DNA of 64,000 nucleotides from Clostridiales bacterium (GCA_012838665.1 DUOX01000023.1:62001-126000), one strand, 5' to 3'. Numbered from the stretch's first letter, positions 8,052 to 17,513 are shown. The notes: generated by a model not told the origin, from the letters alone. Translations and numbers: made by a program.

Positions 8052-9377
8052 TTGTTAGTTTTTGACCCTAATGACAGGACCATAACAAGCACAAGCGGAG
8101 GCTATAGCAATGAAGGGCTGCCCATTCGGGATACTTTTGTGCAGTTTACATCCGGTTTGCAAATTCAGCGTGGAATTCTCTATGAGCCGGTTACTCCCTG
8201 CGAGAAAAGCAAAATCGGCATCATTATTATACATTCAAATTCTGACTACTCCACCTGGGATATATGCGCTGAACTGGCCAAGCGCGGCTACCGCACTGTT
8301 GGCGGCCAGGTAACTGACCCCAATGGCTCCATGGATGCCAAAATACTTGATATTAAGCGTGTGGTTGAATTCATGCGCAGTTACCCGGGGATTGAAAAGG
8401 TTGTGCTGCTGGGGCACAGCGGCGGCGCGACGCTTATGACAGCCTATCAATGTGCCGCCGAAAACGGCCCTCAAGTATTCCAGGGCGATGAAAAGCTGAT
8501 TAAGTGTTCCATTACGGAACCTCTTTCCCCTGCCGATGCCCTTATGGCTTTGGATGCCAACTGGGGCAACGGGGCAATGACGCTTACCAGTGTCGACCCA
8601 GCGGTGGTGCAGGATGGCAACGATATTAAACTGGATCCGGAGCTGGATATTTTCTCTCCTGCCAACGGGTTCGACCCGGAGGGCGCCAATTACAGCGATG
8701 CGTTTATAGACAAATACTGTAAAGCCCAGGCTGAACGCAACAATAAAATAGTGAAATATGCGCTGGAGCGCCTGCATGCATTGGAAGCGGGCAAGAGCTT
8801 TTTTGTGGACGACGAGCCGCTGGTTATACCGGGCGCGGCTCTGTTTGGCCCCTGCAACAAGCTCTTCCCCCAGGACCTGAGACTGCTGTCCCGCACAAAG
8901 GGGAAGTATGATTTGCTTCATGGGGATGGCACCGTCACCAACGGGATAATCCGCAGCGTACGGCGCCCCATGTTTACAAAAACCATGACAACCAGCATTT
9001 TTTCCACATTGCGGACCACCGTTCGCAACTTTCTGCGGGAAAACGCAGTAATCGCTCTGCCTAATTATCGCATACGCGAGGATGGCATTGAGGGAATCGA
9101 CTGGACGCGCGGCTACAACTGCCCCACCAGCTGCATAAAGGGAGTATCAGTTCCTCTACTTTGCATGGGAATGACAGCCGGTTACGAGTTTCTGGCCTCC
9201 GAATTGCTGTACGAGAACGCGACGACGAAGGACAAAACCCTTGCCTTTGTGAGCGGCGCAAACCATGTTTTCCAAACATGCACCGAATGCGAGGCCTTCC
9301 CCGGGCAGTTTGGAGACACACAGAAAACCCTTTGCGACTACGTTGACAGGTGGCTGGCTGAAAAGCTGATGGATTAA
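8052..9377 (+). CDS. Alpha/beta-hydrolase family protein
   Basis: 441 residues. The nucleophile elbow GHSGGA (around residue 122) follows a strand KVVLL, and a late GANHVF gives a plausible catalytic His. The N-terminal IGIIIIHSNSDYSTWD supplies the oxyanion loop. The protein is larger than a plain 280-residue hydrolase: a ~150-residue insert between the elbow region and the C-terminal strand may form a lid. The start is TTG at 8052 with GGAGGG 6 nt upstream. The SDR gene begins 17 nt downstream, so the two are probably cotranscribed. It could cleave an ester, a thioester or a C-C bond of a ring-derived diketone; the sequence does not say which. No signal peptide. Confidence 0.7.
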   Translation: MLVFDPNDRTITSTSGGYSNEGLPIRDTFVQFTSGLQIQRGILYEPVTPCEKSKIGIIIIHSNSDYSTWDICAELAKRGYRTVGGQVTDPNGSMDAKILDIKRVVEFMRSYPGIEKVVLLGHSGGATLMTAYQCAAENGPQVFQGDEKLIKCSITEPLSPADALMALDANWGNGAMTLTSVDPAVVQDGNDIKLDPELDIFSPANGFDPEGANYSDAFIDKYCKAQAERNNKIVKYALERLHALEAGKSFFVDDEPLVIPGAALFGPCNKLFPQDLRLLSRTKGKYDLLHGDGTVTNGIIRSVRRPMFTKTMTTSIFSTLRTTVRNFLRENAVIALPNYRIREDGIEGIDWTRGYNCPTSCIKGVSVPLLCMGMTAGYEFLASELLYENATTKDKTLAFVSGANHVFQTCTECEAFPGQFGDTQKTLCDYVDRWLAEKLMD

Positions 9378-9394
9378 TCAAGGAGCGTGATGCA

Positions 9395-10159
9395 GTGCAG
9401 ACATTAAGCGGAAGAACCTGCGTGTTTGCAGGAGGCGCGGCGGGAGACGGTATTGATACCGTTAAAGCCCTTTGCGCCGGCGGCATGAACGTGGTATTGG
9501 CCACACACCAGATAGAACGTGCCGTGCCGTTAATCGAGGAAATAAAGGCCGCGAATTATCCGGGGGACTGTATCGCCATAGCCGGGGATGAAAAAGGCCC
9601 GGCGGAGCAGAATGAGGAGGCGTATAAAAAACTCATTGACAAATACGGCTCCGTGGATGTTGTAATCTGCAACACCGGAGGATACGGCCAGGCCGGCGAT
9701 ATTGAAGACATTGACGGCGTTTCTTTTATGAAGGGCGTGGAGCATTTGCTAATGACAAGCTATAACATGCTACGCACGGCACTTCCCTTCCTGAAACAGA
9801 GCAGAGCGCCCCGCGTTATATTTATGACTACGGTAGAGGGGTGCCGGGGCGGCACCTTTGAGGGGCTGGCGAATGCCGTGGGCAAGGGGGCCGTCCGTTC
9901 CCTGACTTTAAACGCCGCCGCACGTTTGGCGAAGCACGGAATCACGGTCAACTGTATTTCAAAGGGGGCCATCCCCCGTGTGGAGAAGCAGCCGGAGGAC
10001 GCGCCGAAAATAGAGGCAATATTACCTTATATCCCCTTGGGCAGGCTGGGGACGCCAAATGACCTGGCCCAGGCGGTTTGCTTCCTTGCCAGCGAGGAAA
10101 GCGGCTATATTACAGGGCAGATACTTGAACTTAACGGCGGTTTAAATCTGGGGCGCTGA
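9395..10159 (+). CDS. SDR-family protein with altered catalytic residues
   Basis: 254 residues with the short-chain dehydrogenase fold. Seen are the nucleotide loop FAGGAAGDGID, the strand end VICNTGG (NAG-like), the catalytic region and the C-terminal YITGQILELNGG. The YxxxK pair is broken: aligning Lys of NAVGKGAV puts Asn where Tyr should be, and the usual catalytic Ser is Thr (TTVEG). The protein may bind NAD(P)H without ordinary ketone reduction, or use another acid. Phloroglucinol reductase is an SDR, which makes the location next to a transhydroxylase suggestive, but the missing Tyr argues against a simple match. GTG start at 9395, 9 nt after AGGAG. Its 3' end overlaps the convergent LysR gene by 18 nt. 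Confidence 0.75.
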   Translation: MQTLSGRTCVFAGGAAGDGIDTVKALCAGGMNVVLATHQIERAVPLIEEIKAANYPGDCIAIAGDEKGPAEQNEEAYKKLIDKYGSVDVVICNTGGYGQAGDIEDIDGVSFMKGVEHLLMTSYNMLRTALPFLKQSRAPRVIFMTTVEGCRGGTFEGLANAVGKGAVRSLTLNAAARLAKHGITVNCISKGAIPRVEKQPEDAPKIEAILPYIPLGRLGTPNDLAQAVCFLASEESGYITGQILELNGGLNLGR

Positions 10160-11074
10160 ATTGCCGCCGTTGCCCGTTTGGGAGGGTATCCACTCATTTA
10201 TAATAAACTGCTTTAACCTCTTTGCGCCGTCCGTAAGCCGCACATTCTTTCTGTGGCACAGCGCAAGCTCCGCGGTAATGGCAGGCTCGATATCCACAAA
10301 AGTAATTTCCGCGTTAGTGGTTTTTGAAACGCTTTTTTTAAAAAGTATGGAGATTCCAAGCCCGTGTGATACCAGCGTGGCGATGGCGCTGCCCACGTTC
10401 GCCCCGGGGCGGGCCTTAATTTTCGGTTCAAAGCCGGCCTGCCGACAGAGGCAGTGAAGGCGCAGGTCGCCATAGGACCCGGAATGGAAGGAGACGAAAT
10501 CCTCCCTGGCCAGTTCCTTCAGCGCCACGCTTTTTTTGGATGCCAGCGGATGGTTTTTAGACACTACGGCAACATAGCGGTCAGTGGATACAACGGTTGT
10601 TGCCATTTCCTCCTTTTCATTTTCAGGGAGATCCACCACCAAAGCCAGCTCGTAGTTATTCAGCAGGCGCAGTATGCTCATATGGCTTGCAAACTCAGGT
10701 ATGTTTTCAAGAATAACCGGATTAACCGTAACATTTTTGTCGTAATCGTAAAAAGCGGCCAGCAGGTCGTCTATGTAATAATTTGTGGCCAGCTGCACGG
10801 TGGTTTCCCTGGATTTTTGGGCTTTTCGCAAGTCTTGGACCCCTTGCCTGTAAAGCTCCACAATCTGCCTGGCGTATTCCAAAAAAATGTGGCCGAAGGG
10901 GTTTAACTCTACTTTGCGGGTGGTTCTCGTAAACAGTTCTACCCCCAGTTCATCCTCGATGGCCTTAATGTGCCGCGTAAGAGTAGAACTGGAAATGTTC
11001 AGCTCATCAGCCGTTTCCGCATAATTCTTGATTTCGGCCAGCAGCGCGAAATCCTCAAGATACCTAATGTCCAT
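10142..11074 (-). CDS. LysR-family transcriptional regulator
   Basis: 310 residues with an N-terminal winged helix-turn-helix (MDIRYLEDFALLAEIKNYAE, then LNISSSTLTRHIKAIEDELG) and a periplasmic-binding-like effector domain. ATG 11074 is chosen over 11095 because AGGAG lies 7 nt upstream and LysR proteins start exactly here. It is divergent from the ABC importer beginning at 11271, the usual position for a LysR regulator controlling its neighbour. It converges on the hydrolase-SDR pair and overlaps it. Effector unknown; probably a substrate of the importer or of the transhydroxylase pathway. Confidence 0.9.
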   Translation of the reverse strand: MDIRYLEDFALLAEIKNYAETADELNISSSTLTRHIKAIEDELGVELFTRTTRKVELNPFGHIFLEYARQIVELYRQGVQDLRKAQKSRETTVQLATNYYIDDLLAAFYDYDKNVTVNPVILENIPEFASHMSILRLLNNYELALVVDLPENEKEEMATTVVSTDRYVAVVSKNHPLASKKSVALKELAREDFVSFHSGSYGDLRLHCLCRQAGFEPKIKARPGANVGSAIATLVSHGLGISILFKKSVSKTTNAEITFVDIEPAITAELALCHRKNVRLTDGAKRLKQFIINEWIPSQTGNGGNSAPQI

Positions 11075-11187
11075 AATTTCACTCCTACCCCGCACGTCGT
11101 TTTTAGTGGCTTTGTGACATTATTGCATATTCTGCAGTAATCCGTCAAGAATGTGGTTTGCTACATACACTGACAAGTTTTACAATT

Positions 11188-11233
11188 AAAATAACCATTA
11201 TTAAAAAATTATATACTAGTTTCTGGTTATTTT
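11188..11233. promoter_or_regulatory. Inverted repeat in the LysR/importer intergenic region
   Basis: AAAATAACCA at 11188-11197 and its exact complement TGGTTATTTT at 11224-11233 are separated by 26 AT-rich nt. They lie between the divergent LysR gene and the importer operon, so they are a candidate paired operator for the regulator, or for looping. Confidence 0.4.
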
Positions 11234-11270
11234 CAATTAGCGGAATTAAATTAATCAGGAGGGAACTATT

Positions 11271-12911
11271 ATGAAAAAGAGGTTTGTCAGCCTATTACTA
11301 GCACTGTGCCTGATACTGACACTTGCAGCATGCGGCGGCTCAAAAGGTAAACCAACAGGCGACTCATCGGAGCCTCCCGCAAATGAATCACCGTCTCCCG
11401 TTCAGGAGGTAACCCCGCCCCCGGTTGACACAGCTCGCAGGACCACCGCAGACACCGATGAACGCTATCCCAAGGTTGTAATCGGATTAAACAGCGATCC
11501 GCAGAACCTGTCGCCCTTTGATCCTAACGCAGCAAGCAAACCCTACATATTCTTTGAATTCTATGAATGCCTGTTTGACCTTGAAAACAATGAATACATA
11601 CCCGTCATGGCAGAATCCTTTGAACACATTGATGACTTGCACACCCAGGTCAAAATATACGACTATATTTATGACCATGCCGGAAACCACATAACAGCGG
11701 ATGACGTGGTATTTTCCTATCAAACCCTGCTTGATTCCGGTTTTGCAATCAAGTACAGCGCGTTTGCCGATATTAAAAAAGTTGATGACTACACCGTGGA
11801 ATTCACCTGGAACTATCCTCTGGACAGCGTCGGCGTTCTGGAATTCCCCTGGTGCCGTACCTTCATCTTCTCACAGAAGGCTTATGAGGAAGGCAACTTT
11901 GCCACCAACCCTGTTGGAACAGGCCCCTACAAAGTGACGCACTTCACCAGCGGCTCCAAGGTTGTTCTGGAAGCTGTTGATAATTACTGGCAGAAGGATG
12001 AGAGCAAAATCAGTGACCGTCACAAGGCCAAGGTGCAGACCATTGAGTACACAATCAACACCGAGGCGGCACAGCACGTTATTGCTCTTAAATCCGGAGC
12101 CATAGACTTCTCGCAGGTCGTTCCGGATGAGAACCTGAAGGATTTTGAAGGAAACGAAGATTTCTCAATCTATGTCACCCCCGCCAGCCGCACCTTCTTT
12201 ATGACGCCCAACGTGGAGGGGGCCTTTACCAGCGACATCAATTTCCGCAAGGCAGTTTTCTATGCGATTGACAACGAGGCTTTGGCGACCGCCACCGGCG
12301 GCACCGTTGCAGCAAAGGCCCTCGGCAGCGGCTTCTTCAGTGATTACCAAAAATCCTGGGAAGATGAGAAAACTTATATAAATACCTATGACCCCGAATT
12401 GGCCAAGGAATTGCTGAAACAGACCAGCTATAACGGCGAGACCATCATGATTTTGACCAGCAACGCGGAGCTGCATAAGAACATCGCCACTGTTGTTCAG
12501 AATTTCCTTACCAATGTAGGCATCAATTCGGATTTGACACTTGTCGAGCCCGCCCAGCTTGGCAACTACACCACCCAGGAAGGTTGGGACCTCTTTATAC
12601 ATGACCTTGGCGGAGGCTCACAGCTGGGAGCATGGAACCGTGTATTCAACCGTGATGAGTTTGCCAACGGAAAGGCATTTGGATTCATATATGATGACAC
12701 CCTTCAAAATCTGTACAAGGATGCCTTGAAGGTTGCAAATTACGGTCCTGAGTCAATTACCGAACTCCACAACTATGTTTTGGAAAACGCATATGCCACC
12801 ACTCTGGTTTGCGGTAAGCTCAACATGGTTTACAACAGCGATATTGCTAACATATTCCTGCGTGAGGGTGCCTATCTGCTGCCGGGTTCTTGTGATTACT
12901 ATCTAGACTAA
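11271..12911 (+). CDS. ABC importer substrate-binding lipoprotein (family 5)
   Basis: 546 residues. The N-terminus is a lipoprotein signal (KKR, hydrophobic stretch, lipobox LAAC at about residues 18-21) followed by a Ser/Pro/Thr-rich linker. The mature part is a family 5 (DppA/OppA/NikA) binding protein, with LNSDPQNLSPFDP, NHITADDVVFSYQ and VGTGPYKVTHF. It would sit on the outer face of the membrane and hand substrate to the permeases encoded next. Known family ligands are peptides, nickel chelates, sugars and opines, so the substrate is open. CAGGAGGGA precedes the ATG. A paralogous system lies at 37.6-43.3 kb. Confidence 0.9.
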   Translation: MKKRFVSLLLALCLILTLAACGGSKGKPTGDSSEPPANESPSPVQEVTPPPVDTARRTTADTDERYPKVVIGLNSDPQNLSPFDPNAASKPYIFFEFYECLFDLENNEYIPVMAESFEHIDDLHTQVKIYDYIYDHAGNHITADDVVFSYQTLLDSGFAIKYSAFADIKKVDDYTVEFTWNYPLDSVGVLEFPWCRTFIFSQKAYEEGNFATNPVGTGPYKVTHFTSGSKVVLEAVDNYWQKDESKISDRHKAKVQTIEYTINTEAAQHVIALKSGAIDFSQVVPDENLKDFEGNEDFSIYVTPASRTFFMTPNVEGAFTSDINFRKAVFYAIDNEALATATGGTVAAKALGSGFFSDYQKSWEDEKTYINTYDPELAKELLKQTSYNGETIMILTSNAELHKNIATVVQNFLTNVGINSDLTLVEPAQLGNYTTQEGWDLFIHDLGGGSQLGAWNRVFNRDEFANGKAFGFIYDDTLQNLYKDALKVANYGPESITELHNYVLENAYATTLVCGKLNMVYNSDIANIFLREGAYLLPGSCDYYLD

Positions 12912-12941
12912 ATTGACAGTTTCTGCTAAATTATAATTGGC

Positions 12942-13003
12942 GCGGCATTGCTGTTGTTTTGCCTGTCGGTTTCGGTGCAAACAGCCGCAATGCCGCCCTT
13001 TTT
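12942..13003 (+). terminator. Intercistronic hairpin, possible attenuator
   Basis: GCGGCATTG (12942-12950) pairs with CAATGCCGC (12988-12996) and is followed by CCTTTTTG. It lies between the binding protein and permease genes, where partial termination or 3'-end protection would raise binding-protein levels over the membrane subunits. Confidence 0.5.
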
Positions 13004-13037
13004 GAAAATTGATACTGAAAAAACCGGAGTGATACTT

Positions 13038-13991
13038 ATGGCAGAGTATATCTTAAAAAGATGCCTGGCATTAATCATTATAGTTTTCGCAACGGCGTTT
13101 ATCATTTTTACCATTCTCTATTTTACCCCCGGGGACCCCGCCCGCGCCCTGCTTGGCGCAAGCGCCAGCGACGCCGAAGTAGCGGCGATGAATGAGGCTT
13201 TGGGTGTTAACCGTCCCTATCTTGTACAGCTGGGGGATTTTTTTTATGACACTTTCATCCGCTTTGACTTTGGCGAAAGCTGGGTTTACGGCAGGCCTGT
13301 CTACGAAGAACTGGCTGCCCGTTTGCCCCGCACCGTGCTGATTGGCCTTTCGGCTATGGTGTTAAACCTCTTCTTTGGGTTGCTGCTGGGCATCTTCGCG
13401 GGAACTCACGGCAGCAAATGGCAGGATTCGCTTACAATGGCAATCGCGATGGTGTTTATCTCCTGTCCCGACTTCTGGGTCGCGCTGATGATGATAGTCT
13501 TGTTCAGTCTCAAACTGGGCTGGCTGCCTCCTTACGGTATCGGCGGACCGGAGTATTATATCATGCCGATAATATGCGCTTCTCTTGGAGGCATTGCGGT
13601 CAACGCCCGTCAAACCCGTTCAAGTATTCTGGAAGTTTACCGCGAGGACTATATAACTACGGCTCGCAGCAAGGGACAGCGGGAAAGTGTGGTAGTTAGG
13701 AGGCACATGCTGCCAAACGCTTTAATGCCCATTATCACGACCATAGGCACGGGATTTTCCCGTATCGTAGCCGGCTCCGCTGTTATCGAGACCGTTTTTT
13801 CCATACCCGGCGTGGGAACTTATATGCTTAGCGCAATCAACGGGCGCGACTATCCGGCAGTGCGGGCCAGCGTGCTTTTCTTCGCCGTGTTTACCTGCAT
13901 AGTCATGTTGGTGGTAGACCTGATGTATGCCTTCGTAGACCCGCGTATCAAGGCGCAATACTCCAGAGTTAGGAGGGCAAAGGTCCAATGA
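13038..13991 (+). CDS. ABC importer permease, DppB type
   Basis: 317 residues and six membrane helices, starting MAEYILKRCLALIIIVF, the typical DppB/OppB N-terminus, followed by FTPGDPARALLG. The cytoplasmic EAA loop reads YITTARSKGQRESVVVRRHMLPNAL. The start is ATG 13038 with GGAG upstream; an in-frame upstream extension overlaps the hairpin and lacks family resemblance. It overlaps the next permease gene by 4 nt (ATGA), implying coupled translation and heterodimer assembly. Confidence 0.9.
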   Translation: MAEYILKRCLALIIIVFATAFIIFTILYFTPGDPARALLGASASDAEVAAMNEALGVNRPYLVQLGDFFYDTFIRFDFGESWVYGRPVYEELAARLPRTVLIGLSAMVLNLFFGLLLGIFAGTHGSKWQDSLTMAIAMVFISCPDFWVALMMIVLFSLKLGWLPPYGIGGPEYYIMPIICASLGGIAVNARQTRSSILEVYREDYITTARSKGQRESVVVRRHMLPNALMPIITTIGTGFSRIVAGSAVIETVFSIPGVGTYMLSAINGRDYPAVRASVLFFAVFTCIVMLVVDLMYAFVDPRIKAQYSRVRRAKVQ

Positions 13992-14881
13992 CAAAAACTA
14001 TTGTAAAGCAAGAGAAAACACAGATTGAAAAGATTGAAAAGTCCTCCTTTTTTAAAGAAACAATGCAGCGAATGGTTAAAGGGGCGGGCGCAAAAGTTGG
14101 AGTTGCCCTGTTGGCGGTTATTGTAATTTCCTGCCTCCTGGCAGATTATATTGCGCCTTTCAGCCCCACGGAAATGGATTTTACTGCATTGTTTGCAAAG
14201 CCCAACGCCAGGCATATTTTTGGAACTGACGGCATGGGCAGGGATATTTTCAGCCGCATACTTTACGGCGGCCGTTATTCGCTGGCACTTGGCCTTTCTG
14301 CATCCTTGCTTGGAACCGCGGTAGGTATAATTATTGGCAGTATAGCAGGCTACTTCGGCAAAAAAGTGGAAACCGTCATCATGCGTGTTATGGACATTTG
14401 GTCTTCTATCCCCACCTTGCTGCTCAGCATTCTGATAGCCACTGCGCTTGGCGAGGGATTTTTCAATACCATTCTTGCGTTGGCTGTAGGCGAGGTCCCC
14501 GTATGCGTACGCCTTATACGCGGACAAATTTTAAAGGAGCGCTGTAAGGAGTATCTTGAAGCCGCTGAGAGTATCAACTGTCCCAAGGCTGTGATTATGT
14601 TCCAACACTTGCTGCCAAACGTGATTTCGCCCGTAATAGTACATATGACCATGGGAATCGGAAGCACCATCACAATGGCGGCCACCCTCAGCTACATAGG
14701 ACTGGGTGTCAAGCCGCCAACTCCGGAATGGGGAGCATTGCTGTCGGATGCCCGGGCACATATCCTTAACTACCCCCACCTTATCATGTTTCCCGGTTTT
14801 GTCATTGCCCTGACAGTACTGGCTATAAACCTTATCGGCGACGGTCTGCGCGATGCTCTGGACCCGAAGCTGCGTAGTTAG
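13988..14881 (+). CDS. ABC importer permease, DppC type
   Basis: 297 residues. It has the DppC layout: an N-terminal helix, the FGTDGMGRDIFSRILYGGRYSL block, an EAA-type loop (EAAESINCPKAVIMFQHLLPN) and the closing GDGLRDALDPK. It pairs with the preceding DppB-type permease to form the channel. The ATPase gene follows after 15 nt. Confidence 0.9.
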   Translation: MTKTIVKQEKTQIEKIEKSSFFKETMQRMVKGAGAKVGVALLAVIVISCLLADYIAPFSPTEMDFTALFAKPNARHIFGTDGMGRDIFSRILYGGRYSLALGLSASLLGTAVGIIIGSIAGYFGKKVETVIMRVMDIWSSIPTLLLSILIATALGEGFFNTILALAVGEVPVCVRLIRGQILKERCKEYLEAAESINCPKAVIMFQHLLPNVISPVIVHMTMGIGSTITMAATLSYIGLGVKPPTPEWGALLSDARAHILNYPHLIMFPGFVIALTVLAINLIGDGLRDALDPKLRS

Positions 14882-14896
14882 GAGGGGCGGTTAGTT

Positions 14897-15907
14897 ATGG
14901 ACAATACTTTTCTTTCCGTTAAAGACCTTGAGGTGATTTACACCTCGGGCAAAAAGATTGTAAGAGCGGTTAACGGAGTCAGCTTTTCCCTGCAAAGAGG
15001 CGAAACCCTTGCTCTGGTAGGCGAAACCGGCGCAGGAAAGACCAGCATTGCCAAGGCCATCATGCGAATTCTGCCCAACCCGCCCGGAAAAATTGTGGGC
15101 GGAGTTGTTGAGCTGGAAGGCGAGAATCTCCTGGAAAAGAGCGAAGCCGAAATGCTTGAGATTCGCGGCGAAAGGATTGCTATGATTTTCCAGGATCCCA
15201 TGACGGCCCTCAATCCCCTAATGACTGTAGGAGACCAAATCGTAGAGGGACTGCGCCTTCACAATGACCTAACCTTTGCCGAGGCAAAAAAGCGCGCGGA
15301 GGAGATGCTGGAGCAGGTGGGAATTCCCGCAGTTCGTTTTGTGGAGTACCCCTTCGAGTTCTCCGGCGGCATGAGGCAGCGTGTTGTTATAGCCATGGCG
15401 CTGGCATGCAACCCCGACCTTTTGCTAGCGGATGAGCCTACCACCGCGCTTGACGTGACAATACAGGCCCAGGTGCTTAATCTTATCAAGAGCCTGAGGC
15501 AAAAATACGGTACATCCATGATACTTATTTCCCACGACCTGGGCGTGGTGGCCCAAACCTGTGACAGCGTCGCCATTGTTTATGCCGGACAAATCATGGA
15601 ATACGGTACAAAGCGGCATGTCTTTAAAAATCCCTGCCATCCCTATACCCGGGGGCTGTTTAACTCCCTGCCCAGCATGAACAGTGACTCGGACAGACTG
15701 AAACCTATTGAAGGCACACTGCCTGACCCCACAAATCTTCCGGACGGCTGTCCCTTCCATCCCCGTTGCCCCAGGGCGACGCAGGAGTGTAAAATAGGAG
15801 TCATCGAGCCGGTTAAGGTGGAACCCGGACATATTTGCCGCTGCATACATGCCGGCGCAGAAAAATCCGTTGAAGACTCCAAGCGTATCCATAGTGGGGA
15901 GGTTTAA
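14897..15907 (+). CDS. ABC importer ATPase, DppD type
   Basis: 336 residues with Walker A GETGAGKTS, Q-loop IFQDPMTALNP, signature FSGGMRQR and Walker B LLLADEPTTALD. The C-terminal oligopeptide-transporter domain has the Cys cluster CPFHPRCPRATQEC seen in DppD/OppD. It powers the importer together with the next gene. AGGAGGGG precedes the ATG. Confidence 0.92.
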   Translation: MDNTFLSVKDLEVIYTSGKKIVRAVNGVSFSLQRGETLALVGETGAGKTSIAKAIMRILPNPPGKIVGGVVELEGENLLEKSEAEMLEIRGERIAMIFQDPMTALNPLMTVGDQIVEGLRLHNDLTFAEAKKRAEEMLEQVGIPAVRFVEYPFEFSGGMRQRVVIAMALACNPDLLLADEPTTALDVTIQAQVLNLIKSLRQKYGTSMILISHDLGVVAQTCDSVAIVYAGQIMEYGTKRHVFKNPCHPYTRGLFNSLPSMNSDSDRLKPIEGTLPDPTNLPDGCPFHPRCPRATQECKIGVIEPVKVEPGHICRCIHAGAEKSVEDSKRIHSGEV

Positions 15908-15909
15908 TC

Positions 15910-16860
15910 ATGGCTCCATTAATAGAGGTAAAAAATCTAAAGAAATTTTTTAAGGTGCCCGCCGGCACGCTTTATGCGGTGGATAATGTATCTTTCACCA
16001 TTAATAAGGGGGAAACCGTTGGCGTTGTGGGTGAGAGCGGCTGCGGGAAATCCACCCTTGGCCGTACAATTATTAGATTGCTGGACGCTACCGACGGACA
16101 GATACTATTGGAAGGCGATGACATTACCCACGTAACGGGAAAGAAGCTCAAGGCAGTGCGCGAGAAGATGCAGATTATCTTTCAGGACCCGTATTCTTCA
16201 CTTAATCCCCGCCAGCGCATCATCACCACGGTTAAAGAGCCGCTGGCCCGCTCTGGGCGTTTTCCCCGTTCGGTTATCAATGAGGAAACCGAGCGGCTGA
16301 TGGACATGGTAGGCATCGACGCCAGGCTGCGCCAGAGCTATCCCCATGAACTGGACGGCGGCCGCCGCCAGCGTGTTGGTATCGCGCGGGCATTGGCCCT
16401 TAATCCACAGTTCGTCGTGTGTGATGAGCCGGTTTCATCTCTGGATGTGTCAATTCAGGCCCAGGTGCTGAACCTCCTTATGGATTTGCAGGAGCAAATG
16501 GGCGTGGCATATATGTTTGTTACTCATGACCTTTCTGTTGTGCGCCATATTTCCGACAGCATTTGTGTCATGTACCTTGGACAGATAGTTGAAAAAAGTC
16601 CCGCCAAGGAGCTTTTCTCTATGCCGCTGCATCCTTATACGAAAGCGCTTTTGTCGGCCATTCCTTCCACCAATATTGATGAGGTCATGCAGCAGGTGGA
16701 GCTTAAGGGAGAGCTTACCTCCCCCATAAACCCCAAACCGGGTTGCCGTTTTGCTCCCCGCTGCCCGTATGCCAGAGAAGAATGTGAGCAGCCTCAGGAG
16801 CTTCAGGAGATAGCGCCTGATCATTTTGCGGCTTGCTGGCGTGTTAAAGAAATAGGCTGA
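15910..16860 (+). CDS. ABC importer ATPase, DppF type
   Basis: 316 residues with Walker A GESGCGKST, Q-loop IFQDPYSSLNP and Walker B FVVCDEPVSSLD. The signature region reads [15 protein letters not shown], so the canonical LSGGQ is LDGGR; the paralogue at 42.3 kb has the same change, a normal DppF/OppF variant in clostridia. C-terminal CRFAPRCPYAREEC is as in OppF. It starts 2 nt after the DppD-type gene. Confidence 0.92.
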   Translation: MAPLIEVKNLKKFFKVPAGTLYAVDNVSFTINKGETVGVVGESGCGKSTLGRTIIRLLDATDGQILLEGDDITHVTGKKLKAVREKMQIIFQDPYSSLNPRQRIITTVKEPLARSGRFPRSVINEETERLMDMVGIDARLRQSYPHELDGGRRQRVGIARALALNPQFVVCDEPVSSLDVSIQAQVLNLLMDLQEQMGVAYMFVTHDLSVVRHISDSICVMYLGQIVEKSPAKELFSMPLHPYTKALLSAIPSTNIDEVMQQVELKGELTSPINPKPGCRFAPRCPYAREECEQPQELQEIAPDHFAACWRVKEIG

Positions 16861-17510
16861 TGTTTAAGAAAGAAAACCTGGGTGACAGTGTACGCAGCGG
16901 CGGATTTGGGGAGAAAAAATTTTTTGGGCGAAGTCCGTACCACAGGCACTTTGCAGGTTACAGCGAGTATCTTGCGCCCCGCAAAAGCGGCAAAGGCATG
17001 CGCATCAAGCGCATCTACACGGGCGATACCTATAAGCTTGACCTGCCCAAGGTGAAGGGGGCTGCCGCCAGAATATCTCAAGCAGTCCTGACGGTTGCGG
17101 CCGTATGGCTGTTTGTAAGGTCGGCGACAAAATATCTGCCGGGCAATAGCTTTTGGGCGGCAAACCTAGCCCAAGCCGTTACCATTGCCGCATTTGTCTG
17201 GGAGTTAATTTCGCTGATTCACAGCTGCCGCACCAATGTGTATACCGTAGGAGCATTTCGGGATGGGCCAAGAGCCTTGCGCAGGTCCAGCCTTGCCGCG
17301 GCAGGTGCGGAAGGGGTGCTGACACTGGTAACCGCGCTCTTTGCCCTGCTGGGCGGCCGGGGGCAGATGGTGCCCGAACTGCTTGGAGCATTACGATATC
17401 TAATAGCAGGAGGGATGATCCTGGTCGTGAACTTTATAGAAAGAAGTATCCCCTACACTATATCCTCCGGGACAAATGAAAAGTCAGAAGACAGTGAGGA
17501 AATATGGTGA
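16860..17510 (+). CDS. Small membrane protein of unknown function
   Basis: 216 residues; I do not recognise a family. The first ~60 residues are basic and hydrophilic. They are followed by four likely membrane helices, around residues 63-83, 92-115, 146-167 and 178-197, and an acidic tail. Its start overlaps the stop of the DppF-type gene (TGATG), so it is translationally coupled to the importer and probably its last gene. No counterpart is present in the second importer operon. It might modulate the transporter, or be an unrelated hitchhiker. Confidence 0.65.
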   Translation: MFKKENLGDSVRSGGFGEKKFFGRSPYHRHFAGYSEYLAPRKSGKGMRIKRIYTGDTYKLDLPKVKGAAARISQAVLTVAAVWLFVRSATKYLPGNSFWAANLAQAVTIAAFVWELISLIHSCRTNVYTVGAFRDGPRALRRSSLAAAGAEGVLTLVTALFALLGGRGQMVPELLGALRYLIAGGMILVVNFIERSIPYTISSGTNEKSEDSEEIW

Positions 17511-17513
17511 TAA

